Counted from the stretch's first letter, positions 9,804-18,891 are shown. The stretch: DNA of 64,000 bases from Aurantibacillus circumpalustris (GCF_029625215.1 NZ_CP121197.1:2666001-2730000); one strand, 5' to 3'. Program-made: numbers and translations. Notes: generated from the sequence alone by a model not told the origin.

Positions 9804-9852
9804 TAATTATTGAAATATTTTATCAAATATTTTGGAAATAATTTCCGACTTC

Positions 9853-11190
9853 TCACTTTAAAATTCGGAGTGAATTTGGGAGGTAGTTATTAATTCGATT
9901 TGGTAGTATTTTCGCCCATCCTAAGCCTTGTTCTTTATAACGCAATAAAACCAATCCACTTACATTTTTTGGAGGATTAAAGTTTTCTTTTCGTAGAAAT
10001 TTTAAAGAAGTTTCTTTATCAAGTTCAATAATGGGTGTATTCATATTAAGTTCTGTAAACCAAGCTAGCTCTTGATTCGGAACCATATCACGCCCTTTAA
10101 TTTCACCTATAACCATCCCTGCCTTTTTAAAATAAAAGGTTTTTTCGAACTTTGTTAGAAAACCCATGCCTTCTGCATTCAGTAAATGAAATTGGTTGTT
10201 TTTTTTTGTAATATGCGCTCTGTCTGAGTTAATAAAACGCCCTAGTATTTCTAGTTCGACTTTATTTGTCTCTACATTATTTTTTTTCCTGATATGAACC
10301 GGATTCTCTAAACATTCCTTTTTACGAAGTACGGCGCAAAAGAAACCTTCACTTTTTAATAAGTGCGGATAAAAACGGTAGCCAAACTGGGTTTCTAATA
10401 TCCCCCAATCTTTGTCAATTGGAAGTCTAACGAATTCTAAATTATGTTCATTTACTAAGCTAGACACAATTTTTTCATTTTCTTCTTCAGAATAGGAACA
10501 GGTACTGTAAATGAGGATACCATCTTCCTTTAGTGCTGGCAGTACATCACTAACAATTTTCTTTTGCCTGATGCCACAAGCTTTTACATGATCAACGCTC
10601 CATTCATCAATCGCATCGGGTTGTTTTCTGAACAATCCACTGCCACTGCAGGGCGCGTCAATCACTACCGCGTCAAAAAAACTTGGTAATTCAGCAAATC
10701 GCTGCGGGTCATTATTGGTAACAATAGTGTTACAGGTACCCCATTTGGAAAGATTTTGGACTAAGACATCTGCTCTAGATTTGATTAATTCATTAGCAAC
10801 TAATAAACTCTCTTTGTTTAATAACGAGTTAATCAGCGTGCTTTTTCCACCTGGAGCGGCACATACATCCAATATTTTTAGAGTTTCAGTGAAATCCAGC
10901 GTTTGCTTTAAGCAAAATTCAATAAACATACTACCGGCTTCCTGCGGGTAATAGCAGCCAGCTTGAAACAGTGGGTCAAGCGTAAAAGACGGGCGTTCAT
11001 TTAAATAATAACCTTGTGAATTCCATTTTACAGACTCATCTAATTTGAAATCCAAGGATACTTTTTTAAAAGGATTCAAGCGGATTGAAGTAACCTTATT
11101 TTCTTCTTCGTGAACTGCAGTAAATGCTTTTTCATTGAAGTGTTCAAGTTTATTAAGGCTTTGTATTAGTTGAGAAGGTAATTTTGGCAT
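9853..11190 (-). CDS. rsmF: RsmF-like rRNA cytosine-C5 methyltransferase (NOL1/NOP2/Sun family)
   Basis: This 445-residue enzyme is predicted to methylate a cytosine of 16S rRNA with S-adenosylmethionine. The SAM-binding motif VCAAPGGKST is near residue 108. The second motif DAPCSGSGLFRK (about residue 183) and YSTCSYSEEENE (about residue 230) supply the two cysteines of this family, one catalytic and one for product release. The C-terminal 150 residues contain pre-PUA and PUA-like RNA-binding segments ending in GLVLLRYKEQGLGWAK, as in RsmF/YebU. It faces away from recX, and the two share a short spacer. The exact target base is inferred from family, not seen. Confidence 0.85.
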   Translation of the reverse strand: MPKLPSQLIQSLNKLEHFNEKAFTAVHEEENKVTSIRLNPFKKVSLDFKLDESVKWNSQGYYLNERPSFTLDPLFQAGCYYPQEAGSMFIEFCLKQTLDFTETLKILDVCAAPGGKSTLINSLLNKESLLVANELIKSRADVLVQNLSKWGTCNTIVTNNDPQRFAELPSFFDAVVIDAPCSGSGLFRKQPDAIDEWSVDHVKACGIRQKKIVSDVLPALKEDGILIYSTCSYSEEENEKIVSSLVNEHNLEFVRLPIDKDWGILETQFGYRFYPHLLKSEGFFCAVLRKKECLENPVHIRKKNNVETNKVELEILGRFINSDRAHITKKNNQFHLLNAEGMGFLTKFEKTFYFKKAGMVIGEIKGRDMVPNQELAWFTELNMNTPIIELDKETSLKFLRKENFNPPKNVSGLVLLRYKEQGLGWAKILPNRINNYLPNSLRILK

Positions 11191-11225
11191 TTTAAAATTA
11201 AAAGGTTTCTTTGTTGAGCCTGTTT

Positions 11226-11717
11226 ATGAACTACAAAGTAAGTCAAATAAAACTTTCTGCCGAAGTGGCGCAGCAAAAAATAATGACTTGGTGTGCATAT
11301 CAGGAGCGATCTCAACATGAAACAAGAAACAAGCTGTTCGAATACGGTTTAAGTTCGGAAGAAACGGAAGCAATTATTTCAAATTTAATTTCCGAAAATT
11401 TTCTGAGTGAAGAAAGGTTTGCAGTAGCGTTTGCAAGTGGAAAATTTAGAATCAAACATTGGGGGAAAAACAAAATAAAAATAGAACTTAAAAAGCATAG
11501 AGTTTCTGAATATTGTTTAAATAAGGCTTTGAAGTTGATTGATATGGTTGAGTATCAAATAGTAATAGGAAAAGTAATTGAAAAAAGAAGAAAATTATTT
11601 AAGGGTAGCGATAAAACAAAGGAGTTCTATAATGTTTTAAATTATTTAATATCTAGGGGTTTTGAGAGCGACCTTGTAAGGGAAAATTTAGGTAAATTGC
11701 GTAACGAAAATGATTAA
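11226..11717 (+). CDS. recX: RecX-family regulator of RecA
   Basis: RecX binds the RecA filament and limits its growth. The protein is about 163 residues of helical three-helix repeats: AQQKIMTWCAYQERSQHETRNKL, LISENFLSEERFAVAFASGKFR and the C-terminal LNYLISRGFESDLVREN. I chose ATG 11226 (MNYKVSQIK). A TTG at 11211 would add five residues and leave almost no spacer to the divergent rsmF gene. The SDR gene follows after 19 bases and may be co-transcribed. No recA gene is in the window. Confidence 0.85.
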   Translation: MNYKVSQIKLSAEVAQQKIMTWCAYQERSQHETRNKLFEYGLSSEETEAIISNLISENFLSEERFAVAFASGKFRIKHWGKNKIKIELKKHRVSEYCLNKALKLIDMVEYQIVIGKVIEKRRKLFKGSDKTKEFYNVLNYLISRGFESDLVRENLGKLRNEND

Positions 11718-11736
11718 ATATTGAACTAAATAAACT

Positions 11737-12525
11737 ATGAATTTAGATTTACATTATAAAAGAGCTATCGTTTGTGGGAGTACACAAGGTATTGGGAAAG
11801 CAGTGGCGATGGAGTTAGCGCAAATGGGCGCCAATGTTACGCTTGTGGCAAGAAACGAACAAAGTTTAAAACAGGTAAAAAGTGAACTATCTAATAACGG
11901 TTCGCAATTACACTCCTATTTGTGTGTAGATTTTAGTAATCCAGATCAATTGAAAGTACTTGTAGAACAATTTATTCAACGAACCGGCCCTGTTAACATA
12001 TTGGTGAATAATACGGGTGGTCCTCCATCAGGACCGATAATTAACGCACAAGTGGATGAGTTTATCATAGCTTTTAATAATCATTTAATATGCAATCATA
12101 TATTAGTTCAAGCCTGTGTTGAAGGTATGAAAAATAATGGTTACGGTAGAATAGTAAACGTAATATCTACTTCCGTAAAACAAGCATTACCGAACTTGGG
12201 TGTAAGTAATACGATTAGAGCGGCTGTTGGTAATTGGGCTAAAACGCTTGCAAACGAGTTAGGTAAGTTTGGTATAACTGTAAATAATGTATTGCCGGGA
12301 GCTACAGCTACTCAAAGGCTGTCGAGTATCATCGAAAACAAAGCCTTAAAGACAAATGTAAATAACGACGCGGTAAAAAAGGAAATGTTACACGAAATTC
12401 CTTTAGGTAGGTTTGCAGAAGCTTCAGAAATAGCCAATGCGGTTGCTTTTTTAGTTTCACCAGCTGCAGCATACATTAACGGTGTGAATTTACCTGTTGA
12501 TGGTGGACGAACTTCCTCACTATAG
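11737..12525 (+). CDS. SDR-family protein with a degenerate active site
   Basis: This is a 262-residue Rossmann-fold protein of the short-chain dehydrogenase family. The nucleotide-binding motif GSTQGIG is at residues 14-20 and NNTGG follows around residue 90. In the catalytic region, VISTSVKQALPNLGVSNTIR, the Ser is kept. At the positions of the usual catalytic Tyr (13 residues later) and Lys (17 later) I read Ser and Arg. The tail VAFLVSPAAAYINGVNLPVDGG is typical of SDRs. A subgroup of FabG-like SDRs shows this pattern, and its function is not firmly known. An automatic label of 3-oxoacyl-ACP reductase would be unsafe. It lies directly after recX. Confidence 0.85.
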   Translation: MNLDLHYKRAIVCGSTQGIGKAVAMELAQMGANVTLVARNEQSLKQVKSELSNNGSQLHSYLCVDFSNPDQLKVLVEQFIQRTGPVNILVNNTGGPPSGPIINAQVDEFIIAFNNHLICNHILVQACVEGMKNNGYGRIVNVISTSVKQALPNLGVSNTIRAAVGNWAKTLANELGKFGITVNNVLPGATATQRLSSIIENKALKTNVNNDAVKKEMLHEIPLGRFAEASEIANAVAFLVSPAAAYINGVNLPVDGGRTSSL

Positions 12526-12600
12526 AAGTTAACAAATAACTGTTATTAAAAGAATTTACCCATATCAAAAGACTACACTTAATTAGGGTATTTTAGAGCC

Positions 12601-13944
12601 ATGGTTAAATACCTTTTTATTGTCATCAATTCATTTTGCCTTTTTATTTTCGGCCTGTTTTCAGGTGATAATGGTATTACGGTTACAAGCAATATTCCTT
12701 CTAGGATGGTTGCTGGACAAGATGTTTCGATTGAGATAAAAGTTGTGAAAGGGGGAATGGGTGGTTTTGCTAAACTACAACTCGAATTACCTGAAGGAAT
12801 TATTCTTAAGGAAGCCGACGAAATGGGAGCAAATTACAGTTATAATAACGGTTTAGCCAAGTGGGTGTGGGCAGCATTGCCAATGGAGAGTGAGATAATT
12901 GTAAAAATAACTTTGTTTGTAGAATCCTCAGCACTCGGCGCTAAAACAATATCATCAAAGTATTCTTATGTCGAAAATAATGTAAAGCAAGTTGTGGAAA
13001 TGCTTCCTGCTGAGGTTACAGTGCTTCCGCCTGGATCAGATATTAATGATACTCCGATTGTATCTACATCAAGGCCAGACTCACTACCACCCACTACTAT
13101 TGCACAAGTGCCAACTGTTAGTTCGGGAATTGAGCCAGCAAGTACAATTACCGTTGATAGATCTATTTCAGCTGGCGCAGAACAAAATGAATTTTTAATA
13201 ACGCTTAAAATTAAAAAGAACGCAACAAGGGGTTTTGCAAGGTATAGCGATGACATAGCAGACGGAATAATTGTAAAGGCTGCAAAAACCGATGGTGGTT
13301 CTTTTTCTGTAGCAGATGGTAAGATTAAGTTCGTTTGGGTTAATGTTCCAGAAAAGGACGAGTTAGAAATTTCGTACACAATCAGCGGATCCACGTCTGA
13401 TGCAGTAATGCTTGGTGGTGAATATTCTTATTTGGAGGATAACCAAAGTAAAAAAGTTAAAGTACCCATGGAAACTATTGCTTTTCAAGCTCAGCAAACT
13501 AAGAATGAAGCAAAAAATAATGAAAGTATAGTTGAAAAACTATCAACTTCTAATGAAAATAGTGAATCTGAAAAAATAACTAAGATTGCAGAAAAAGCAG
13601 TTGAAGAAACGGTAACTGAAAAAATTGCTGAGTCTACGGTTCAGAAAAAAGAAAGTAGTATGAAATTTGTCGTTCAAGTTGGAGCATTTGCAAACGCTAA
13701 AGTTACCGCACAACGCTTAAAAAAGAAATTTAATATAAAAGAATCTATTAAAAGTGAAATGCAAGGTGGATTTTCTAAGTTTATGGTTGGTTCACATGAG
13801 GGTTACAAAGAGGCCCGTAATCAACGAGAATCAATGAAAACAATCAATGGAATTAAAAGCGCATTTGTTGTTGCCTATAATCAAGGATCAAGAATAACAG
13901 TTCAAGAAGCATTAATGATTACAAATCAAAAATGGTTTAAATAA
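12601..13944 (+). CDS. Secreted protein with two Ig-like repeats and a C-terminal SPOR domain
   Basis: I do not recognise a named gene. A hydrophobic N-terminus (residues 1-20) suggests a signal peptide. Two homologous beta-rich domains follow, at about residues 25-145 and 190-295. They share the pattern GFA...GII.K, then a K..VW..P motif, and end in YSYVENN or YSYLEDNQ. A Glu/Lys/Ser-rich linker (300-350) joins them to a SPOR domain (about 355-447) beginning MKFVVQVGAFANAK. SPOR domains bind denuded peptidoglycan glycan strands, so the protein probably sits in the periplasm at sites of wall remodelling. The final ITVQEALMI resembles ISIQEAMELL at the end of the next gene. The spacer to that gene is only 35 bases, so they are likely one operon. 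Confidence 0.8.
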   Translation: MVKYLFIVINSFCLFIFGLFSGDNGITVTSNIPSRMVAGQDVSIEIKVVKGGMGGFAKLQLELPEGIILKEADEMGANYSYNNGLAKWVWAALPMESEIIVKITLFVESSALGAKTISSKYSYVENNVKQVVEMLPAEVTVLPPGSDINDTPIVSTSRPDSLPPTTIAQVPTVSSGIEPASTITVDRSISAGAEQNEFLITLKIKKNATRGFARYSDDIADGIIVKAAKTDGGSFSVADGKIKFVWVNVPEKDELEISYTISGSTSDAVMLGGEYSYLEDNQSKKVKVPMETIAFQAQQTKNEAKNNESIVEKLSTSNENSESEKITKIAEKAVEETVTEKIAESTVQKKESSMKFVVQVGAFANAKVTAQRLKKKFNIKESIKSEMQGGFSKFMVGSHEGYKEARNQRESMKTINGIKSAFVVAYNQGSRITVQEALMITNQKWFK

Positions 13945-13979
13945 AAAAAAAGCCTATTTTTACCACAATTTAATACCTT

Positions 13980-16820
13980 ATGAAGAAGTTTTTTCTTCTT
14001 GCAATAATTTTAGTTTCATTGTCTGTTAAGGCTCAAACGGGTATATCCAAGACCGATAGTTTGGCTCGCGTACAATATATTCAAGATAGTATTCGTGATA
14101 AAGAATTGCTTGATTTTCTGATGCCTCTCGAGCACCAGCAAAGTTCGGATGAAGTTACTCCTCCTGCAATTATTGAGAAAACAGTTGCGCCGGAACCAGT
14201 TATTCCGGTGGAAATTAAGACTGAACCAAATCCGATTCCTTTAGCACCTACTGACACTACAAAAAACGATGCACCAAAAGTAATCTCGCCGAATCAAAAT
14301 CAAGATACTTTATTACCTCCTGAAGCCCCCTTAGACACGTTAAGACCGAAGGAAGTAGAAGAGGTAATTAAAACTACCCTAAGCGCACCAGATAGCTTAA
14401 AACCAAAAAGTCAAAATGATACATTAACGATACAAACGATTCCTCCTGATACTATTAATCCTGCTGCAAAACAGCAAGACTCTCTGTTTGTAAATCCAAG
14501 TCCTCCAGATAGTCTCGTCCCAAATGTAACACATAATGCCGCGGAGCTGAGATTATTGCCTATTGATAGTTTAACTTCTGATCAATTACTACTGTATTAT
14601 CAAACAGAACCGTATCCGGAACAGTTCTATATAGGCCCAAAACAAGGAGATTCCTTATATTATATTCTTAATCCACTAACAATTCCTACGACTACTTTGG
14701 AAGGAGAGCCTTTAAGCAGACATATGACTGGTTTGGGTGATGACTTAAATCAGAATTTAGATTCTAGTAGCGCTGCAGAACAACGTCTAAAACCAAAAAT
14801 TAGTATTGGAGTTGGTAGAATGGGGTTTCATGGAGATTTGTATAATAAGCATTTTCAAACCCTATCTATGGGACGACCAGCATTTGACTTATCTATATCC
14901 CATAGAATTACGCGTTACTTGCAATTAGATTTTAATGTACTGTTCGGAAAGGTGGGAGCAAATGAAAGAATTGATAATCGAAACGAAAACTTCAGATCAG
15001 AGATTAGAGCTGGAGGCGTAAATCTTATTTATGATTTCGGAAACTTTATTCCGAGTAAATATAAGGTAAGGCCGTTTGTAAGTTTTGGCGTGTACGGTTT
15101 TGAGTTTTTAAGTAAAACTGATTTAAAGGATAAAAATGGCAATACTTATTATTATTGGAATGACGGAAGTATTAAAAGTATGCCAGAGGGATCGCCTGGA
15201 GCGCAAAATGCGATTGATTTGCAAAGAGATTATACATATGAAAGTGATATTCGCGAATTGAACAAGGATGGCTTCGGTAAATACCAAGAAAGAGCTTTCG
15301 CTTTTCCCTTAGGTTTGGGTTTCATAATGAAAGTAACCGACAGGGTGGATCTTAAATTAAATTTCCAATATTATCTTACCACAACGGATTACATCGATGG
15401 GGTTTCTAATAAAAGTGTAGGAGATCGCGCTGGAACCAAGGGTAAAGATAAATTAACATACACATCATTTTCATTACAATATGATTTGATTGCAAAAAAG
15501 AAATCAAGAACCAACAAGTATATTGATACTCTGAGCAATGCGTTTTGGGCTACTTTTGATAATGAAGACGGCGACGACGATGGAGTAATTGATTTACAGG
15601 ATGATTGTTTGGGCACTGAAAAAGATGCAAAAGTTGATTTAAAAGGGTGTCCGCTTGATGAAGATAATGATGGCATTCCTAGCCATCGCGATGATGAATT
15701 GGCATCTGCGGCAGGAGCTCCGGTTAATTCAAGAGGTGTTACTCAAGACGATGCGTATTGGCAGAATTGGTACGATAATTATTTGAATGATTCTTTAGTA
15801 ACAAATAGAAGTACTGTAACAGTAGGAAATATTTTTGCAGCACCTGTTAAAGCCCCAAAGGTTAAAAAGGATAATTTCACTGTTGAGTTAGTTAGATATG
15901 CTGGTCCGATACCTTCTGACGAGCTTGCGTTTTTATTGAGTATAGGAGATATTAACTCGGTAACACTTGATGATGGTACAACTGTTGTTTATACAAGTGG
16001 AAATTATGATAAGTTAAGTACTGCTATTAAACGTAGGGATGAGTTTAGGACTACAGGTAATAAAGGAGCTGGAATTTCAAGAATCACAGGCAACGGGAAA
16101 GAAATTGTTCAAGTGGGTGACGAAGAATTGCAGAGGTTATTAGAAACAGAAATTGCTGATTTACTTAATATAAGTGTAGGGGATAGTGTTTTAGGTACTA
16201 TTCTTCCTGAGGAAGTTGGCGTTTTTACTAAAGAAGACATTGTTTATCGTGTACAGTTAGGGGCTTTTAAAAATAAAATTTCAACTAAAGTGTTTAATAC
16301 AAGCGCAGGCGTATTAGAATTAAAAACTGGAGAAAGCATTTACAGATACGTAACAAAAGGTTATAAGTCTATTGGTGAAGCTGCGGGAGTGAGGGCTGAC
16401 TTAGTGGTACAAGGATATAGTGATGCTTTTGTTACTGCTTATAAGGGAGGTAAACGTATTCCAATGAACCAGACCGGTGCTACAATGGATAAGGATTTTA
16501 AAGAGGATTTAAACGAAGAAAAAACGTTTAATTCTATTGATAAAAAATTATTGGTCTTCAAAATACAATTAGGTCCAACAAAAAAACCTGCGCAGGAACA
16601 AGCAATGGATGAAAAAGTAAAAGATATTACAACAATCGAAAAACAGACCACTGCTACTGGAAATATCCGTTACACTGCTGGTGGAGAGTTTTCTCGCCTT
16701 GATACCGCTGAGAAATTAAGAAAAGATTTAGAGGATAAAGGTTATACTGATGCGTTTATTATCGCTACGTTTAAAAACGAAATCATTTCTATTCAAGAAG
16801 CGATGGAGTTACTTAAATAA
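13980..16820 (+). CDS. Outer-membrane barrel protein with TSP3 repeat and several SPOR-like modules
   Basis: This 946-residue envelope protein belongs to no family I can name. The signal peptide is residues 1-18 (MKKFFLLAIILVSLSVKAQ). Residues 40-215 are a Pro-rich linker with repeated PPDS/DTL units. Residues 270-505 look like an outer-membrane beta-barrel (ISIGVGRMGFHGDLYNK, YKVRPFVSFGVYGFEFL). Around 525-570 is a calcium-binding thrombospondin type 3 repeat (DGDDDGVIDLQDDC, DEDNDGIPSHRDD). The C-terminal 300 residues hold SPOR-like modules, including VYRVQLGAFKNK, LLVFKIQLGPTKKP and an earlier, weaker one near 645. The order suggests a barrel in the outer membrane with a periplasmic tail gripping peptidoglycan. 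It is paired with the SPOR gene upstream. Confidence 0.8.
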   Translation: MKKFFLLAIILVSLSVKAQTGISKTDSLARVQYIQDSIRDKELLDFLMPLEHQQSSDEVTPPAIIEKTVAPEPVIPVEIKTEPNPIPLAPTDTTKNDAPKVISPNQNQDTLLPPEAPLDTLRPKEVEEVIKTTLSAPDSLKPKSQNDTLTIQTIPPDTINPAAKQQDSLFVNPSPPDSLVPNVTHNAAELRLLPIDSLTSDQLLLYYQTEPYPEQFYIGPKQGDSLYYILNPLTIPTTTLEGEPLSRHMTGLGDDLNQNLDSSSAAEQRLKPKISIGVGRMGFHGDLYNKHFQTLSMGRPAFDLSISHRITRYLQLDFNVLFGKVGANERIDNRNENFRSEIRAGGVNLIYDFGNFIPSKYKVRPFVSFGVYGFEFLSKTDLKDKNGNTYYYWNDGSIKSMPEGSPGAQNAIDLQRDYTYESDIRELNKDGFGKYQERAFAFPLGLGFIMKVTDRVDLKLNFQYYLTTTDYIDGVSNKSVGDRAGTKGKDKLTYTSFSLQYDLIAKKKSRTNKYIDTLSNAFWATFDNEDGDDDGVIDLQDDCLGTEKDAKVDLKGCPLDEDNDGIPSHRDDELASAAGAPVNSRGVTQDDAYWQNWYDNYLNDSLVTNRSTVTVGNIFAAPVKAPKVKKDNFTVELVRYAGPIPSDELAFLLSIGDINSVTLDDGTTVVYTSGNYDKLSTAIKRRDEFRTTGNKGAGISRITGNGKEIVQVGDEELQRLLETEIADLLNISVGDSVLGTILPEEVGVFTKEDIVYRVQLGAFKNKISTKVFNTSAGVLELKTGESIYRYVTKGYKSIGEAAGVRADLVVQGYSDAFVTAYKGGKRIPMNQTGATMDKDFKEDLNEEKTFNSIDKKLLVFKIQLGPTKKPAQEQAMDEKVKDITTIEKQTTATGNIRYTAGGEFSRLDTAEKLRKDLEDKGYTDAFIIATFKNEIISIQEAMELLK

Positions 16821-16837
16821 CACGATACCATTAAAAC

Positions 16838-16868
16838 AAAAAATCCAATGCACTGCATTGGATTTTTT
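16838..16868. terminator. Bidirectional terminator between convergent genes
   Basis: AAAAAATCCAATGC (16838-16851) and GCATTGGATTTTTT (16855-16868) form a perfect 14-bp stem with a 3-base loop. There are A and T tracts on the two sides. It lies 18 bases after the barrel-SPOR gene and 4 bases before the stop of the convergent minus-strand gene, so it can end transcription from both sides. Confidence 0.85.
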
Positions 16869-16871
16869 GTT

Positions 16872-17339
16872 TTAATCTTCTTCGTAATAATCAATTATAA
16901 GGCCATCAAGTGGATTTATGGATACAATTCTTTTTTCTTTCCCGAAAACAAGTAGTACTGAACCTGCTTTGTGATAATCGCCTTCTTTAATAATTCTAAC
17001 GCTTTCTAAAGTTAATCCTATCACATCTTCCCACATTTTTGTTGATGAAGCGTTTACACCAAATAACTTAATTTTTCCTTCAAATTCTTTTTCTAATTCT
17101 GCAGCTGCTTCCTTAGCATTAAAATTGATAGCATCTAAACCGTCTCCATTCTCATTACAAGAAATAGTAAGTTTTTGTTTATCAGTAAAGTGTAGTTCAA
17201 GGTTATCGATAAGTTCGACTGACCCATTTTTATCTACGCTGTTTTGCCACAAGTAACAGGCGATTTTTTCAACTGTTTTACCTTGAGCACTCACAAAGCG
17301 AGCCAAGGCTTCATCACTAAAATATGTATTCGGATCCAT
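16872..17339 (-). CDS. Conserved hypothetical protein
   Basis: I do not recognise this 155-residue soluble protein. There is no signal peptide, membrane segment or cysteine-rich motif. It is acidic and of mixed alpha/beta composition. Segments such as LELHFTDKQKLTISCNENGDGLDA and SVLLVFGKEKRIVSINPLDGLIIDYYEED suggest beta strands. The start MDPNTYFSDEALARF overlaps no other frame. It begins one base after the stop of the phosphodiesterase upstream on the same strand, so the two are almost certainly translated from one message. It ends at a bidirectional terminator. Confidence 0.75.
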   Translation of the reverse strand: MDPNTYFSDEALARFVSAQGKTVEKIACYLWQNSVDKNGSVELIDNLELHFTDKQKLTISCNENGDGLDAINFNAKEAAAELEKEFEGKIKLFGVNASSTKMWEDVIGLTLESVRIIKEGDYHKAGSVLLVFGKEKRIVSINPLDGLIIDYYEED

Positions 17340-17340
17340 G

Positions 17341-17850
17341 TTACGAAGTTAAGGATGTTCTGCTTCCTAATTCAATTATTGCAAGGTTTTTTATTTCAGC
17401 ACCTTCTATTTCAAATTTTACAATGGTTTTAACGGTATGAAAACCGTGAACACCACAAGCGCCTGGATTAATATGCAGGAGCTCTAATTCTTTATCGTAC
17501 ATAACTTTTAGGATGTGTGAGTGACCGCAGATAAATAGTTTCGGTTTGTGTTGCAATATGAGTTGTTTGATTTTAGTTGGATACTTTCCCGGATAGCCGC
17601 CAATGTGTGTGATAAAAACTTTGACATTTTCGCAGTCAAAAAAAAGATTTTCTGAATATGCAACGCGAATATCGTTTCCATCTACATTTCCAAACACAGC
17701 TTTTAAAGGTTTTAATTTTTCGATAGCATCACAAATTTCAATGGTGCCAATATCTCCGGCGTGCCATATTTCATCTGCGGCCTCAATATGTTTAATCAGA
17801 CCTTTATCTAGGTAGTTATGAGTGTCAGATATTAACAGAATTTTTTTCAA
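17341..17850 (-). CDS. YfcE-like metallophosphoesterase
   Basis: The 169-residue protein is a calcineurin-like phosphoesterase of the YfcE/MJ0936 type, which hydrolyses phosphodiesters with two metal ions. All metal-binding motifs are visible: ISDTHNYLD at residues 7-15, HAGDIG near 35, FGNVDGND near 58, THIGG near 81 and CGHSHI near 113. Residue spacing is normal. It is followed after one base by a small conserved gene, suggesting a shared function. The physiological substrate is not known for this family. It lies downstream of parAB, separated by a terminator. Confidence 0.88.
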   Translation of the reverse strand: MKKILLISDTHNYLDKGLIKHIEAADEIWHAGDIGTIEICDAIEKLKPLKAVFGNVDGNDIRVAYSENLFFDCENVKVFITHIGGYPGKYPTKIKQLILQHKPKLFICGHSHILKVMYDKELELLHINPGACGVHGFHTVKTIVKFEIEGAEIKNLAIIELGSRTSLTS

Positions 17851-17869
17851 GGTGTTTGGTGTTAAAGAA

Positions 17870-17894
17870 AAGGCTCTGTGTTTTACAGAGCCTT
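17870..17894 (-). terminator. Terminator after parB
   Basis: AAGGCTCTGT (17870-17879) and ACAGAGCCTT (17885-17894) form a perfect 10-bp stem with a 5-base loop. On the minus strand it is followed by TTCTTT. It lies 26 bases after the parB stop and ends the parA-parB transcript before the phosphoesterase gene. Confidence 0.75.
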
Positions 17895-17919
17895 GAATTT
17901 AAGAATGTGTCGCGGTATC

Positions 17920-18810
17920 TTATTCAATTCCAAAAAATGAAATAATATGTTGAAGTTCTGTATCGTTACTAAAATTAAGCGTAATGTTTCCGCCACCTTT
18001 GGCGTTACGTTTAAACTGATATGATTTATTAAAAATTTTATCTAAGCTTTTTGCAATTTCTTTGTCTTCGATACTAAGTGGTTTTTCTACGCGGGTTGTT
18101 TTTGGTGTAACCTTTACTTTTTCTCCACGTGCCAGGTCTTCAATTTGACGCACTGAAAAATCTTGTTCAAGAGCCATTGCAAAGATTGCTAACTGACGGT
18201 CTTCGTTATCAATATTGATCAGAGCTTTAGCGTGACCCATTGTAATTTCACGATCGCGTAATGCTTTTTGTATTGCCGCAGGAAGTTTTAGTAATCTTAA
18301 AAAATTGGTAACCGTACTTCTTTGTTTTCCGACTTTTTCGCTTAATTGTTCTTGTGTTAAGTTACACTCATCGATCAAACGTTTGTAAGAAAGAGATACT
18401 TCAATGGGATCAAGATCTTCACGTTGAATATTCTCAACCAGCGCCATTTCGAGCATTTCCTGATCGTCGGCAATTCTAATGTATGCGGGCACATCCGTTA
18501 ATCCAGCCATTTGAGAGGCTCTGAAACGACGTTCTCCTGAAATAAGCTGGTAACGATCGTAGCCAAGTTTTCTAACGGTTATAGGCTGGATAATGCCGTG
18601 TTGTTTGATGCTATCACTTAGTTCTTGTAAAGCCGTTTCCTCAAAATTAGTGCGTGGTTGAAACGGATTCGTTTCAATACTTTTAATTTTAATTACTGAA
18701 ACTGAATTAACAACCGCTGCATTTTCGCCAATGTTTTTTGTTGTAATATCTGTTTTTGCATTTTCTAATAATGCACTTAATCCTCTTCCTAATGCGGGCT
18801 TTTTGCTCAT
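17920..18810 (-). CDS. parB: Chromosome-partitioning protein ParB
   Basis: ParB (296 residues) is a CTP-dependent DNA clamp that loads at parS and works with ParA in chromosome segregation. The N-terminal CTPase domain (about residues 35-130) has IETNPFQPRTNFEE, the GERRFRAS motif and ENIQREDLDPIE. A helix-turn-helix follows (LTQEQLSEKVGKQRSTVTNFLRLL, about 150-170). The C-terminal dimerisation segment ends QHIISFFGIE. It follows parA on the same strand after an 81-base spacer built of repeated AAAACTTAAAA-like phrases. I found no parS-like palindrome in the window by eye. Confidence 0.97.
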   Translation of the reverse strand: MSKKPALGRGLSALLENAKTDITTKNIGENAAVVNSVSVIKIKSIETNPFQPRTNFEETALQELSDSIKQHGIIQPITVRKLGYDRYQLISGERRFRASQMAGLTDVPAYIRIADDQEMLEMALVENIQREDLDPIEVSLSYKRLIDECNLTQEQLSEKVGKQRSTVTNFLRLLKLPAAIQKALRDREITMGHAKALINIDNEDRQLAIFAMALEQDFSVRQIEDLARGEKVKVTPKTTRVEKPLSIEDKEIAKSLDKIFNKSYQFKRNAKGGGNITLNFSNDTELQHIISFFGIE

Positions 18811-18891
18811 CTATTTTTAGTTTTTAATTTTTAGTGTTTAGTTTTTAATAATGCTTTCTATTAAAAACTTAAAATTCAACACTTAAAACTT
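18811..18891. repeat. parA-parB spacer made of AAAACTTAAAA-like phrases
   Basis: On the minus strand the spacer reads AAAAGTTTTAAGTGTTGA, ATTTTAAGTTTTTAATAG, then TTAAAAACTAAACACTAAA and AATTAAAAACTAAAAATAG. It is one phrase repeated with drift. No ORF, promoter box or hairpin stands out. It is the same style as the other phrase-built spacers in this window. Confidence 0.45.

Noticed and set aside
9056-9806. Several overlapping small ORFs across the tRNA cluster on both strands
   Set aside because: They read through tRNA genes and contain tRNA-derived peptides such as GLEPATSSLEG, a known annotation artefact. None has independent support.
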